From Streptomyces sp. NBC_01445 (GTDB lineage: Bacteria; Actinomycetota; Actinomycetes; Streptomycetales; Streptomycetaceae), in contig NZ_CP109485.1 of assembly GCF_035918235.1 (NCBI RefSeq), forward strand, positions 2,480,001 through 2,544,000: a DNA stretch of 64,000 bases, in the 5' to 3' direction. Below the pieces are notes generated by a model. It saw only the letters and a list, made by a program, of their open reading frames with translations. It was not told the DNA's origin and did not search any database. Each line of letters starts with the position of its first letter. The stretch's first letter is position 1. Shown here one piece after another: positions 16,441-26,391 of this stretch. Made by a program: the position numbers and the translations under genes.

Positions 16441-19299
16441 ATGCCCCCTAACGGAACATCCCGTCTGCCCGCTGCCAACCTGTCGCGGCGGCACCTTCTC
16501 GTCGCCGGAGCTCTCACTCTGGGGGCCGCGACGCTTGCCGCCCCGGCCCCCGCCCGTGCGGGGGACAAGAGCGCCGCCGCCTACGAGGGCTACCTCTTCG
16601 TCTACTTCACCGGTGAGGGCACCGCCGACGGCGAGCAGATCCGTTTCGCGCTCAGCCGCGGCGACGACCCGCTTCACTGGCGGGAGTTGAACGGCGGCGA
16701 GCCCGTGCTGACCTCCGCCCTCGGCGACAAGGGCGTACGCGATCCCTTCGTCATCCGGTCGCCCGAAGGGGACACATTCTTTCTCATCGCCACCGACCTG
16801 AAGATCTACGGCGGGGCCGGCTGGGACTACGTCCAGCGGCACGGCTCCCGGTCGATCATGGTGTGGGAGTCGACGGACCTGGTGAACTGGTCCCAGGAGC
16901 GTTTGGTGCAGGTGTCTCCGGCGACGGCGGGCAACACCTGGGCGCCCGAGGCCTATTGGAGTGAGGAGGTCGGTGCGTACGTCGTCTTCTGGGCGTCGAA
17001 GCTGTACGCCGATGACGACACGGAGCACACCGGGGACACCTACAACCGGATGCTGTACGCGACGACCACGGACTTCGTGACGTTCAGCGAGGCCAAGGTG
17101 TGGAACGACCCCGGGTACTCGGTGATCGACTCGACGGTGATCGCGCACGACGGGACGTACTACCGGTTCACGAAGGACGAGCGGTCGGCGGAGCAGTCCT
17201 CGTGCGGGAAGTTCATCCTGGAGGAGAAAGCGACCGATCTGCTCGACACGGACTGGGACACGGTGTCCGAGTGCATCGGCAGCGGGGCCATGACGCAGGG
17301 CGAGGGGCCGCTCGTCTTCAAGTCCAACACGGAGGAGAAGTGGTACCTGTTCGTCGATGACTACACCGCGAGCGGCTACATGCCCTTCGAGTCGACGGAC
17401 CTGGCCGGCGGGGTGTGGACCAAGTCGGCCGAGTACCGGCTGCCCTCGGCCCCTCGGCACGGCACCGTGCTTCCGGTGACGAAGGACGAGTTCGACCGGG
17501 TCAACGCCAAGTGGGGCGTCGCCCCTGTCCCGGCCGACGCGGACGGGCTCGTCGCCCACTGGCCGCTGGACACCAGCGCCGACGACACCTCCGGGCACGG
17601 CTGTCACGGCACCGCCACCGGGGACATCAGCTGGGCCGAGGGGGCTCTCGTACTCGGCGGCGCGAGCGGGCACATCAAGCTGCCCGACAACATGCTGTCC
17701 GGGGTGGACGCCGTCACCGTGGCCGCCGATGTGTGGGTGGACAGCGATCAGGCGACGCCCTACTTCCTCTACGGGTTCGGGAACACCGCCTCCGCCACCG
17801 GCTACGGCAACGGCTATCTCTTCGCGACCGGCGGCAGCACCAGCAGCGGGTTCCGGGCCGCCCTGTCCGACGGCAACTGGAGCAAGGAACAGGAGACGAA
17901 CGCCAACAGCGGCCTGGAGCACGGGCGTTGGACCAACGTCACGTACACCGTCGACGGGGACACCGCTCTGCTGTACCTCGACGGCGTTGTCGTCGCGCGC
18001 AACACCGCGATCACCCTCATGCCCTCGGACATCGGCGGCGGTCGCACCACGGCCAACTACCTCGGCCGATCGCAGTACACCTCCGACCACACCCTCAAGG
18101 GGCGGCTGCGGGACGTCCGGCTGTACAACCGGGCCCTGTCGGACGACGAGATCGCCGCGCTGCCCGCCAACGCGACCCGCGTCCGCGGCGTGGAGGTGAA
18201 GGAGCTCAAGGTTCCCGCCGTCATCGAGGGGGAGGGCGCCACCGTCGTCCTGCCGGTCATGCCGGGGACCGACCGGCGGCGGCTAAGGCCCAAGTTCACG
18301 CTCGCGCCCGGTGCGCGGATCAGCCCGGCGAACGGGAAGCGGATGGATCTGCGCAAGCCGGTGACGTACACCGTCACCTCGGCGGCGGGCGCGCAGCGCG
18401 CGTGGAAGGTATCCGCGGTGGAGATGCGTACGCCGGTGCTGCCGGGGCTCTATGCCGATCCCAACATCGTCGCGTTCGGCGGGACGTACTACATCTACGC
18501 GACCACCGACGGGTTCGCCGGCTGGAGCGGCACTACCTTCAGCGTCTGGTCGTCGCAGAACCTTGTCGACTGGAAGGACGAGGGCGTCATCCTGGATCTC
18601 GGGAAGGACGTGGGCTGGGCGGATGCGCGCGCCTGGGCGCCCACCATCGCCGAGAAGGACGGGAAGTACTTCTTCTACTACTGTGCCGAGGCGAAGATCG
18701 GTGTCGCGACCGCCGACTCACCCACCGGGCCGTTCACGGACTCCGGCAAGGTCCTGATCGCGGCCAACCCGGACGGCGCCGGGCAGGCCATCGACCCGGC
18801 CGCCTTCACTGACGAGGACGGGCAGGCGTATCTGTACTGGGGTAACGGTTCGGCGTGGGTGGTCCCGCTCAATGACGACATGGTGTCCTTCGACTCGTCA
18901 AAGATGCAGCAGATCAAGGGACTTGAGGATTTCCGCGAGGGCACATTCGTCGTCCGGCGGGGGGACGTATACCACCTGACATACTCGATCGACGACACCG
19001 GAAGCGAGAACTACCGCGTGGGATACGCCACTTCCGACTCCCCGAACGGGCCGTTCACCTACCGCGGTGTGATCTTGGAGAAGGACCCGGCCCAGGGGAT
19101 CCTCGGCACCGGGCACAACTCCCTGCTCCAGGTACCCGGGACCGACGACTGGTACATCGCCTACCACCGCTTCGCGATCCCCGACGGTGACGGCACGCAC
19201 CGTGAGACGACCATCGACAAGGTGACGTTCGGGGCGGACGGGCTGATGCGCCCCGTCACGCCCACGCTGGAAGGAGTGCGGCCGCAGCGTATCCCGTAA
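16441..19299 (+). CDS. Secreted double-domain glycoside hydrolase family 43 protein with LamG-like domain
   Basis: A 952-residue exported protein. A Tat-type leader (SRRHLLVAGALTLGAA, exit ARAG) covers residues 1-41. A first five-bladed GH43 domain spans about 48-360 with the three acids at D101 (VRDPFVI), D230 (VIDSTVI) and E288 (QGEGPLVF). A LamG/concanavalin-like carbohydrate module covers about 367-573, then a small Ig-like linker (about 580-660). A second GH43 domain runs from about 668 to 945 with D673 (YADPNI), D785 (AIDPAAF) and E833 (FREGTFV). Both catalytic sets are complete, so the protein probably carries two activities, such as arabinosidase or xylosidase types. It is divergent from GH5 with 596 bp between them. 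The ribosome binding site is weak (GAGGA at about -15). Confidence 0.9.
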   Translation: MPPNGTSRLPAANLSRRHLLVAGALTLGAATLAAPAPARAGDKSAAAYEGYLFVYFTGEGTADGEQIRFALSRGDDPLHWRELNGGEPVLTSALGDKGVRDPFVIRSPEGDTFFLIATDLKIYGGAGWDYVQRHGSRSIMVWESTDLVNWSQERLVQVSPATAGNTWAPEAYWSEEVGAYVVFWASKLYADDDTEHTGDTYNRMLYATTTDFVTFSEAKVWNDPGYSVIDSTVIAHDGTYYRFTKDERSAEQSSCGKFILEEKATDLLDTDWDTVSECIGSGAMTQGEGPLVFKSNTEEKWYLFVDDYTASGYMPFESTDLAGGVWTKSAEYRLPSAPRHGTVLPVTKDEFDRVNAKWGVAPVPADADGLVAHWPLDTSADDTSGHGCHGTATGDISWAEGALVLGGASGHIKLPDNMLSGVDAVTVAADVWVDSDQATPYFLYGFGNTASATGYGNGYLFATGGSTSSGFRAALSDGNWSKEQETNANSGLEHGRWTNVTYTVDGDTALLYLDGVVVARNTAITLMPSDIGGGRTTANYLGRSQYTSDHTLKGRLRDVRLYNRALSDDEIAALPANATRVRGVEVKELKVPAVIEGEGATVVLPVMPGTDRRRLRPKFTLAPGARISPANGKRMDLRKPVTYTVTSAAGAQRAWKVSAVEMRTPVLPGLYADPNIVAFGGTYYIYATTDGFAGWSGTTFSVWSSQNLVDWKDEGVILDLGKDVGWADARAWAPTIAEKDGKYFFYYCAEAKIGVATADSPTGPFTDSGKVLIAANPDGAGQAIDPAAFTDEDGQAYLYWGNGSAWVVPLNDDMVSFDSSKMQQIKGLEDFREGTFVVRRGDVYHLTYSIDDTGSENYRVGYATSDSPNGPFTYRGVILEKDPAQGILGTGHNSLLQVPGTDDWYIAYHRFAIPDGDGTHRETTIDKVTFGADGLMRPVTPTLEGVRPQRIP

Positions 19300-19360
19300 A
19301 GCCGGCCCCGGCGCCCTGTAGTACTCCCGAAACTCGGCCACGGGCCCGGAGCTGTGATGA

Positions 19361-20443
<1,083 letters not shown>

Positions 20444-20445
20444 AC

Positions 20446-20464
20446 CACCAGGTGAGACCTGGTG
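20446..20464 (+). terminator. Hairpin after the IS transposase
   Basis: CACCAGGT and ACCTGGTG form a perfect 8-bp stem with a GAG loop, three bases after the transposase stop and touching the right terminal repeat. Such hairpins block read-through into or out of IS elements. Confidence 0.65.
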
Positions 20465-20489
20465 ACTGAGTTTCGGAAGTAGTACAGGG

Positions 20490-20930
20490 AGTGGTGGGCA
20501 GGGTGCGGGACCACTTCACCTTCACCGCCCCGATCTTCGGCAGGTTCAGACGGCCGCTGTCGATGATGCTCCAGCGGCCGTTCGCGGTGAACCGGATCGA
20601 CTGCCGCGCATCCTTGCGGGACTTGAAGCGGGGCGGGCTGATCCTGGCACCCTCACGGGTGCCCTTGAGCGAGGCGACGAAGTTGCGGTACGCCTTCTCG
20701 GCGTCCCGCAGGGACTGCTGGAGCACCACCGCGGACACCTCACCCAGCCAGGACCGCGAAGCGGTCTGCTTGGCCTCGGTGATCAGCTTCCGCGGCAGTT
20801 CACCGACAGTCGGGAACGGCTGGGCAGCCTTACGCGCGTCCTCGCGGGCGCGGACCGCGTCGTTGACACGACACGGGCGCACCCGAAAGCCCTGGCCAAC
20901 GCGGACTGCTGGACGGCGTTCGGTTACAAC
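20490..20930 (-). pseudogene. tnpB: Broken tnpB (IS200/IS605-type), N-terminal part with nonsense, frameshift and IS truncation
   Basis: Minus-strand translation gives TnpB N-terminal blocks: AVQQSALARAFGCARVV, then DAVRAREDARKA, SWLGEVSAVVLQQSLRDAEKAYRNF, PPRFKSRKDARQSIRFT and LPKIGAVKVKWSRTLP. Three lesions are visible. A TAA (complement of 20924-20926) stands where relatives have Tyr in LYPN; one base is missing near 20866 (GTGTCAAC for GTGTTCAAC), which shifts the frame between GCARVV and NDAV; and the gene ends at 20490, exactly at the right repeat of the IS. The RuvC nuclease domain is entirely gone. It is a different tnpB family member from the one at 21011. Confidence 0.85.
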
Positions 20931-20941
20931 GTCAACTACCT

Positions 20942-20956
20942 GGTCGTGAAACGACC
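20942..20956 (-). other. Hairpin at the right end of the tnpB element (putative omega-RNA 3' end)
   Basis: GGTCGT and ACGACC pair perfectly around a 3-base loop, 54 bp downstream of the tnpB stop at 21011. Right ends of IS605-type elements carry a small hairpin at the cleavage site, and the RNA reaching to it serves TnpB as guide scaffold. The sequence beyond it on the minus strand is the start of the broken tnpB, so that would be the guide-adjacent flank. Inferred from position and symmetry. Confidence 0.5.
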
Positions 20957-21010
20957 GGGCTTGCTGCTTGAGTCATCACTGGCTGTGATGGGATCGGCTG
21001 CGTCCAGTTC

Positions 21011-22183
21011 TCACGCGATGAGTGTGAGTTCAGGGGCCGTTGACTGAGCCCCGCAGACCCACACCATCCAGCCGCGGTGGGCGATGTTGTGGGACGCATT
21101 GTGGTCCGCGTGCTCAACGAAGCCGCAGACCCGGCACGCGAAGACGGCCTGGGCGGGCCGGTTGCCGCGTTCGGTGTGATGGCACTTCGAGCATTCCTGG
21201 CTGGTGTAGGCCGGGTCGACGTAGACGACCGGCACTCCGGCCTTCTTCGCTTTGTAGGCGATGAACGAGCCGAGTTGCGCGAATGGCCAGGAGTGGAGCG
21301 TGGTGCGTTGGGGCTTTCTCAGCCGTGCCCGCTCGCGGATGCCCGTGAGTATCTCCAGGGCGATCCCGCGATCGGTGCGTTCAGCCTCCGCCACGATCCG
21401 CTTCGAAATCTTGTGGTTGATGTCCTTGGCGCGCCGGGCTTCCTTGCCCGCATGCTTCTTCGCCCGCCGCTTGGCGGACTTGGTCTGCTTCTTCTGCAGC
21501 TTGGAACGCAGCTTGCGATCCTGTTCCCGCTTGCGGTTGATCCGACGCCCGCAGTGTCGGGCCCCGTCGGAGGTGGCGGCGATGTTCACGATCCCCAGGT
21601 CGACGCCGAGGAACCAGGCCGGATGAGTGTTCAGATCCCCCTCGGGGATCTCGCAGGTCGCGATCAAGAACCATTTCCCGCCCTGGAACACCAGGTCGGA
21701 CTCACCCTGGCGGTGCGCAGCCAGGACCTCCAGCTGCCCGGCCTGCCCGGTGAACGCCACGTTCTTCAGCCGGCCTGCGGTGGTCCAGATCGATACCGTG
21801 TGTGCCTGGTGCTGCCAGGACAGCATCCGGTCGTCGTAAGGCTGCGCCGCCTGGGGCCGGAAGGCGACCGGCTTGCCCGAGGCCCGGACATGCCGCCTGG
21901 TCCCGGGCTGTCCGTAGCGGCCGTTACGCAGGTTCGCCTTCAAGGTGGTGTAGGCATCGCAGGTCTTCTTGATCGCGTGCTGGGCGGCCTGCGCGCCAAG
22001 CCCCCATCTGACCCGGATCTCGGCATAGGCGTGCTTGCGGAGCTCCAGCGGACGTCGCGTGTTTTCCTCGAATGCAACCTCGGCCGCCCAGGTCGCCGCT
22101 TGGTTGCAGGCGTGCAGGGTCGCCTCAAGTGCCGCCGCCTGTACGGGCGTCGGCAGCAGCTTCACCCGCACCACCAGCTTCAC
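21011..22183 (-). CDS. tnpB: TnpB RNA-guided nuclease of an IS200/IS605-type (IS1341-like) element
   Basis: A 390-residue TnpB beginning MKLVVRVKLLPTPVQAAALE. The nuclease set is complete: D195 (LGVDLGIVNIA, RuvC-I), E277 (ALEILTGIRERA, RuvC-II) and D360 (HADHNASHNIA, RuvC-III), with a zinc finger of C331, C334, C350 and C353. The basic stretch RKREQDRKLRSKLQKKQ is typical. The GTG at 22183 starts family homology but has no ribosome binding site, as is common for tnpB; the frame reads on upstream through unrelated DNA. No tnpA gene is present, so the element depends on a transposase elsewhere. TnpB proteins use the element's right-end RNA to cut donor sites and promote retention. Confidence 0.93.
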   Translation of the reverse strand: MKLVVRVKLLPTPVQAAALEATLHACNQAATWAAEVAFEENTRRPLELRKHAYAEIRVRWGLGAQAAQHAIKKTCDAYTTLKANLRNGRYGQPGTRRHVRASGKPVAFRPQAAQPYDDRMLSWQHQAHTVSIWTTAGRLKNVAFTGQAGQLEVLAAHRQGESDLVFQGGKWFLIATCEIPEGDLNTHPAWFLGVDLGIVNIAATSDGARHCGRRINRKREQDRKLRSKLQKKQTKSAKRRAKKHAGKEARRAKDINHKISKRIVAEAERTDRGIALEILTGIRERARLRKPQRTTLHSWPFAQLGSFIAYKAKKAGVPVVYVDPAYTSQECSKCHHTERGNRPAQAVFACRVCGFVEHADHNASHNIAHRGWMVWVCGAQSTAPELTLIA

Positions 22184-22499
22184 GATCAGCGAACCTATAC
22201 ACCTGGACGAAGACCCACCACACGTTCGCCCCACCTCACCCGAACGAGCGACACCCGCCCCAGCCCTGACCGCACACACCGCCGTGGCCCGGCTCCGCCG
22301 GAACGCCCCGGGCCGCTCCGCGGCCGTGATGGCCTGCGGCACGTCACGGCGACGCTCCGCGTCGCACCCCGTGGATGCGATTCCTCCCGGGCGTAAACGC
22401 CCAGGGTTCCTCGCAAGAATCCGCTGAAGACCGGAGCACTGCGAATGAATCCCGGTAGCCGTACCCAGGTCGTCAAGCCTGCCGGGAACGAGCCTCCGG
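22184..22499. other. Upstream flank of the tnpB element with a hairpin at 22389-22402
   Basis: No gene is supported in these 316 bp between tnpB and the GntR stop. At 22389-22402 GGGCG and CGCCC pair around TAAA; this could be the left-end hairpin of the tnpB element, about 206 bp upstream of the gene. The same 14-bp duplex occurs at 49001-49014. The exact left boundary of the element is not visible. Confidence 0.45.
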
Positions 22500-23189
22500 T
22501 CAGGCCTGTCGCTCCTGGTCCAGAAGATGGCGCAGCCACTTCTCCGAATGCGCGATGTGCGCCGCGGCGGCCGACGCGGCCGCCACCGGGTCGTGGCGAC
22601 TGATCGCTCCGACGATCTCGCGGTGGCCCGCGTCGCTGACCCGCTTGATGTCCGGGCCCTCGGGCAACGTGAAGATCTGGTGGCGGCGCGAGCGGGTACG
22701 GAACACGGTGAGCAGTGAATCCAGCGCGGGGTTGCCCGCGACGCGCGCGACCTCCGAGTGGAACCGGTGGTCCAGGTCGGAGACTTCCGCCGGATCATTG
22801 GTGGCCTCCATTGCCGCGAGGTGGGCATGCATGCGCTCCAACGCTTCGGCGCCCACTCGCGCGGCGGCCTGCGAGGCGGCGTGCGCCTCCAGGACCCGGC
22901 GCAGCTCGTAGACCTCGAGCAGGCCGGGCAGCGGCAGCAGGTCCACGGTGAGGGAGAGGCTGCCGATGATGTCCTCGGGCCGCAGTGCCGAGACGTAGGT
23001 GCCCGAGCCGTGGCGCGGTTCGACCACGCGCAGCGCGGCGAGCATCCGCACGGCCTCCCGCAACGGCCCGCGGGAGACTCCGAGTTCGGCGCACAGGTCC
23101 GCCTCGGGTGGCATGCGCGCACCGGCTGTCAGCCGCCCGTCGGCGATCATGTGCCGTAGGCCGTGAAAGGCCTTCTCCACTGCGGACAT
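22500..23189 (-). CDS. FadR-type GntR transcriptional regulator (FCD domain)
   Basis: A 229-residue regulator. The winged helix covers residues 1-70 (LTAGARMPPEADLCAELGVSRGPLREAVRMLAALRVVEPRHGSGTYV), and the C-terminal all-helical FCD ligand domain shows the metal-binding pattern: Asp/His in SDLDHRFHSEVARVAGN, then His in AGHREIVGAI and AAHIAHSEKW. A GGGGGAGCGGG ribosome binding site precedes the ATG. It diverges from the PLP-enzyme gene across 242 bp that contain two similar 15-bp elements, its likely binding sites. Such regulators respond to small organic acids or amino acids. Confidence 0.92.
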   Translation of the reverse strand: MSAVEKAFHGLRHMIADGRLTAGARMPPEADLCAELGVSRGPLREAVRMLAALRVVEPRHGSGTYVSALRPEDIIGSLSLTVDLLPLPGLLEVYELRRVLEAHAASQAAARVGAEALERMHAHLAAMEATNDPAEVSDLDHRFHSEVARVAGNPALDSLLTVFRTRSRRHQIFTLPEGPDIKRVSDAGHREIVGAISRHDPVAAASAAAAHIAHSEKWLRHLLDQERQA

Positions 23190-23274
23190 ATCCCGCTCCC
23201 CCGATCCGTACCGTGCCCCACGGCCCGCGGCCCGTGCTCCGTCATGCGTGCTTCGACTGATGAGATCCTAGCAA

Positions 23275-23289
23275 GTCATCTGATGTCTT
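23275..23289. promoter_or_regulatory. Candidate GntR site 1
   Basis: GTCATCTGATGTCTT, containing the near-palindrome CATCTGATG, in the divergent region between the GntR gene and the PLP enzyme. It matches site 2 at 12 of 15 positions. Assignment to the adjacent regulator is inferred. Confidence 0.4.
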
Positions 23290-23393
23290 CAGGAGACTGA
23301 GATCAACTCGCGCTCCTGCCATCAGCCACCTTCCCTGAAAACTCGGGGAAGGAGCACTTTAATCGCAGCGATGCACATGCCAGGATGCTGCAT

Positions 23394-23408
23394 GTCATCA
23401 TACGTCTT
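23394..23408. promoter_or_regulatory. Candidate GntR site 2
   Basis: GTCATCATACGTCTT, 24 bp before the PLP-enzyme start and in the same orientation as site 1, 119 bp away. Two same-phase sites could allow looping or cooperative repression. Inferred from repetition and position. Confidence 0.4.
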
Positions 23409-23431
23409 GGGTAGTTCCTCCTAGGAGTCGC

Positions 23432-24652
23432 ATGAGTATGGGCCTGGCCGTCGCCCCGCCGAAACCCTTGTCCCTGCCCAACGGCCGACCCGCCGCGGAT
23501 GCCTGGTCGCTCGACCCGGAGTTGCTGCATCTCAACCACGGTTCGTTCGGTGCGGTGCCGGTGGCGGCACAGCGTGAGCAGGACCGGCTGCGGGAGCGGG
23601 CCGAGCGGGCGCCGGTGGTATGGTTCCCGGCTCAGCCGCGGCGGATCTCCACGGCCCGCGCCGAACTCGCCGCGTTCTTGCGTGTGGACGCCGACGATCT
23701 GGCCCTCGTACCGAACGCGAGCGCCGGAGTCAGCACCGTCCTGGCCTCGCTCACCCTGCCGCCCGAGGCCGAGATTCTGGTCACCGATCACGGATACGGC
23801 GCGGTCACCATGGCCGCGCAGCGTAGGGCCCTGCGCTGCGGCGGGCGGGTGCGGACCGCGCACATCCCTCTCGCGGCCGACGCGGACGAGGCGTTTACGG
23901 CCGTGGCCGAACAGGTCGGCGATCACACCGCGCTGATCCTCCTCGACCAGATCACGTCGTCGACCGGCCGACTGCTGCCGGTCGAGCGGATCGCACGGCT
24001 CGCCCGACGGCGCGGCATCCCGTTCCTGGTGGACGGCGCGCACGCCCCCGGCATGCTGGCCGCGCCGCTGGACGGTCTCGCCTGCGACTTCTGGACCGGC
24101 AATCTGCACAAGTTCGCCTGCACCCCGCGCGGTACCTCCGCCCTCGTCGCGCGCGGTCCGCTGCGCGCGACCCTGTACCCGCTGATCGACTCCTGGGGCA
24201 CCCAACTGCCCTTCCCCGCACGCTTCGATCACACCGGGACCCAGGACACCTCCGCCTGGCTCGCGGCTCCGGCCGCGCTGTCCTTCATCGAGCGGACGTG
24301 GGGGTGGGAGACGGTCCGCGGTTATCTGAGCGCGCTCGCCGACTACGGGCAGCACACCGTCGCGGACGCGTTCGCCCGGCACATCGGGCAGGACGCCGTG
24401 CCGGCGGTTGGCACACCCGCGCCGGCGCTACGCCTGGTGAGACTGCCCGACGAGCTCGGCCCCGACTGGTTCGCGAGTGATGTGCTGCGTGACCGGGCCG
24501 CACAGGAACTCGGCGCGGAGACCGCGTTCACGTCCTTCGACGGGGTCGGCTATATCAGGCTCTCCGCGCACGTCTACAACACCCCCGCCGATTATGAGGA
24601 GTTCGCCGAGCGGTGCGTGCCTCGGCTGGTGGCGTGGAGCCGCGCCGCCTGA
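23432..24652 (+). CDS. Aminotransferase class V PLP enzyme (isopenicillin N epimerase-like)
   Basis: A 406-residue fold-type I PLP enzyme of the CefD/isopenicillin N epimerase group. LLHLNHGSFGAVP opens the fold, VPNASAGVSTVLASL binds the phosphate, FLVDGAHAPGMLA holds the ring Asp, and FWTGNLHKFACTPRG contains the Schiff-base Lys. The ATG follows AGGAG at a normal distance. Family members epimerise, desulfurate or deaminate amino acid-like substrates. No beta-lactam genes are nearby, so the name should not be taken as the function. The SARP gene starts 73 bp downstream on the same strand and may be cotranscribed; the divergent GntR is the likely regulator. Confidence 0.85.
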   Translation: MSMGLAVAPPKPLSLPNGRPAADAWSLDPELLHLNHGSFGAVPVAAQREQDRLRERAERAPVVWFPAQPRRISTARAELAAFLRVDADDLALVPNASAGVSTVLASLTLPPEAEILVTDHGYGAVTMAAQRRALRCGGRVRTAHIPLAADADEAFTAVAEQVGDHTALILLDQITSSTGRLLPVERIARLARRRGIPFLVDGAHAPGMLAAPLDGLACDFWTGNLHKFACTPRGTSALVARGPLRATLYPLIDSWGTQLPFPARFDHTGTQDTSAWLAAPAALSFIERTWGWETVRGYLSALADYGQHTVADAFARHIGQDAVPAVGTPAPALRLVRLPDELGPDWFASDVLRDRAAQELGAETAFTSFDGVGYIRLSAHVYNTPADYEEFAERCVPRLVAWSRAA

Positions 24653-24725
24653 GCCCGCGCGCGCCTCCGGCCCAGCAGCCCGCACGGCTCTCCGAACACG
24701 GCCCCGACGAGGAAGGTAACGACCC

Positions 24726-26384
24726 GTGGCCCCGAGCATCTCGACGGACCTCCCCCCACTCCCGCCCGCGTACGACAGCGCTCTGGTGCGGTACCGCCTC
24801 CTAGGCCAGGTACGCGCGGAGCGTGCCGGAGAGCCGCTACCGCCGGGCACCCCGAAACAGCAGGCGCTTCTCGCGGCGCTGCTGCTGCGCGGCGGTGAAC
24901 AGGTCGAGCGCACCGAACTGGTGCGGGCCGTCTGGGGCGAGCGCGCGCCGGACAGCGCGGCGGGCCTGCTCGCCACGTACACAGCACGCCTGCGCAAGGC
25001 GCTGGAGCCGGACCGAGCCCGCCGCGCCGCACCCCGGCTCCTGATCACGCGGGGCACCACCTACGGGCTGCATCTGCGGCGGGACGCACTGGACCTGTGG
25101 CGCTTCGAGGACGCGCTGTCCGAGGCGCGCCGGGAGCGCCGCGCGGGCCGGGTCGGCGCCGCCCGCACCTGTTACGAGCGGGCCCTCGCCCAGTGGCGGG
25201 GCGAGCAGGCGCTGAGCGGGGTGCCGGAACGCTGTGCGGCGGATGCCCGGCACCGGTTCGCCGGGCTGCGCCTCGACGCCCGCCTCGAACACGCCGAGGC
25301 ACTGCTCGACCTCGGTGAACATGCCGAGGCCGCCGAGCGGATCGCCCCGCTGGTGCCGGGCAGACCGTACGACGAGCGGTTGCAGGCGCTGCTGATGCTG
25401 GCGCTGTACCGCAGCGGGCGCACGCCCGAGGCCCTCGCCCTGTTCCGCGGAGTGCGGCGTGCCCTCGTGCACGACCTGGGTGTCGAACCGCGCCCGGGAC
25501 TGAGCCGGCTGCACGAGCGCATCCTGCACGCCGACCCCTCGCTGGCCGCGCCCCGGCAGCCGCCGCGGTCACTCACGCCCGCGTGTCCGGCACCGGCCCA
25601 CCGCCTGCCCGTGCCCGCTCAACTGCCGCGCGACAGCGCCGACTTCACCGGTCGGGAGGAGGAGGTGCGGCAGCTGCGCGAACTGCTGCGACGCCCTGAC
25701 TCCCCCGCCGCCGTCTGCCCCACCGTGGTGATCTCCGGTGCGGCGGGCCTCGGCAAGAGCACGCTTGCCGTGCACGTCGCCCACCAGGTGCGGGACCGGT
25801 TCCCCGACGGCCAGCTCTACGCGGTGCTCGGCGGGCGCGCCCCTGCCGACGTGCTCGGCCGATTCCTGGAGGACCTCGGGGTGGCGCCGCACGAGGTGCC
25901 CGACGGTCTGGAGCGGCGCGCCGTCCGGTTCCGTACGCTCACCGCCGAACGTCGGCTCCTCGTCCTGCTCGACGACGCCCAGTCCACGGACCAGTTGCGG
26001 GAGTTGCTGCCCGCGGCGCCCGGCTGCGCGGTGCTGGTGACCAGCCGGGCCCCGCTGCGGGACCTGCCCGGCCGGGTGCCGCTCCGGCTCGGCCCGCTGG
26101 ACGCGGCCCAGTCCCTGCGGCTGTTGCGCCGGTTCGCTTCGGGGGCGCCGCTGGCCTCGGTCGCGGCGCTGCCGTACCGTTCGGCGGCCACCGCCACGGC
26201 TACGTCCGCTCTGCACAGCCTCGCGGACGGCTGCGCCGGGCATCCGCTGGCGCTGCGGCTCGCCGCCGCGCGGGCCGCCGACGAAGCGGCCCGGGTGGAC
26301 GACATCGGCGGGCCGCCCGCTTCGCACCCGGGGTTCCCGGACGGCCCGCGCACCGCCAGGACCCGTATCGCATCGGCAGGTTGA
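24726..26384 (+). CDS. SARP/AfsR-type transcriptional regulator with NB-ARC domain
   Basis: A 552-residue regulator of the AfsR type. An OmpR-like winged helix covers about 22-118 ([16 protein letters not shown] to YGLHL), the bacterial transcriptional activation domain about 125-270, and an NTPase region follows with Walker [10 protein letters not shown] (337-345) and Walker [11 protein letters not shown]. The protein ends soon after the ARC segment ([18 protein letters not shown]) and lacks the TPR repeats of full AfsR. SARPs usually activate antibiotic gene clusters, but none is visible here. A GTG at 24726 begins the protein, after AGGAAGG. The 8-bp gap to the convergent transporter operon leaves no room for a separate terminator. 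Confidence 0.9.
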   Translation: MAPSISTDLPPLPPAYDSALVRYRLLGQVRAERAGEPLPPGTPKQQALLAALLLRGGEQVERTELVRAVWGERAPDSAAGLLATYTARLRKALEPDRARRAAPRLLITRGTTYGLHLRRDALDLWRFEDALSEARRERRAGRVGAARTCYERALAQWRGEQALSGVPERCAADARHRFAGLRLDARLEHAEALLDLGEHAEAAERIAPLVPGRPYDERLQALLMLALYRSGRTPEALALFRGVRRALVHDLGVEPRPGLSRLHERILHADPSLAAPRQPPRSLTPACPAPAHRLPVPAQLPRDSADFTGREEEVRQLRELLRRPDSPAAVCPTVVISGAAGLGKSTLAVHVAHQVRDRFPDGQLYAVLGGRAPADVLGRFLEDLGVAPHEVPDGLERRAVRFRTLTAERRLLVLLDDAQSTDQLRELLPAAPGCAVLVTSRAPLRDLPGRVPLRLGPLDAAQSLRLLRRFASGAPLASVAALPYRSAATATATSALHSLADGCAGHPLALRLAAARAADEAARVDDIGGPPASHPGFPDGPRTARTRIASAG

Positions 26385-26391
26385 CACCCCG

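Noticed and set aside
16225..18090. A 621-codon minus-strand frame opposite the GH43 gene
   Set aside because: No family motif and strongly Val/Gly/Arg-rich; it is the usual antisense shadow of a high-GC gene, whose plus-strand translation is clearly GH43.
21011..22499. A tnpA transposase belonging to the tnpB element
   Set aside because: No Y1-transposase motif is found on either strand around the element.
21011..23122. A continuous 703-codon minus-strand frame covering tnpB and part of the GntR region
   Set aside because: Only the part from 22183 matches TnpB; the upstream portion is an out-of-frame shadow of the GntR gene, so it is not a fusion protein.
23432..24652. Naming the PLP enzyme cefD as part of a beta-lactam cluster
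   Set aside because: No ACV synthetase, isopenicillin N synthase or expandase accompanies it; the oxygenase at 53745 is distant and sits with a nucleobase permease.
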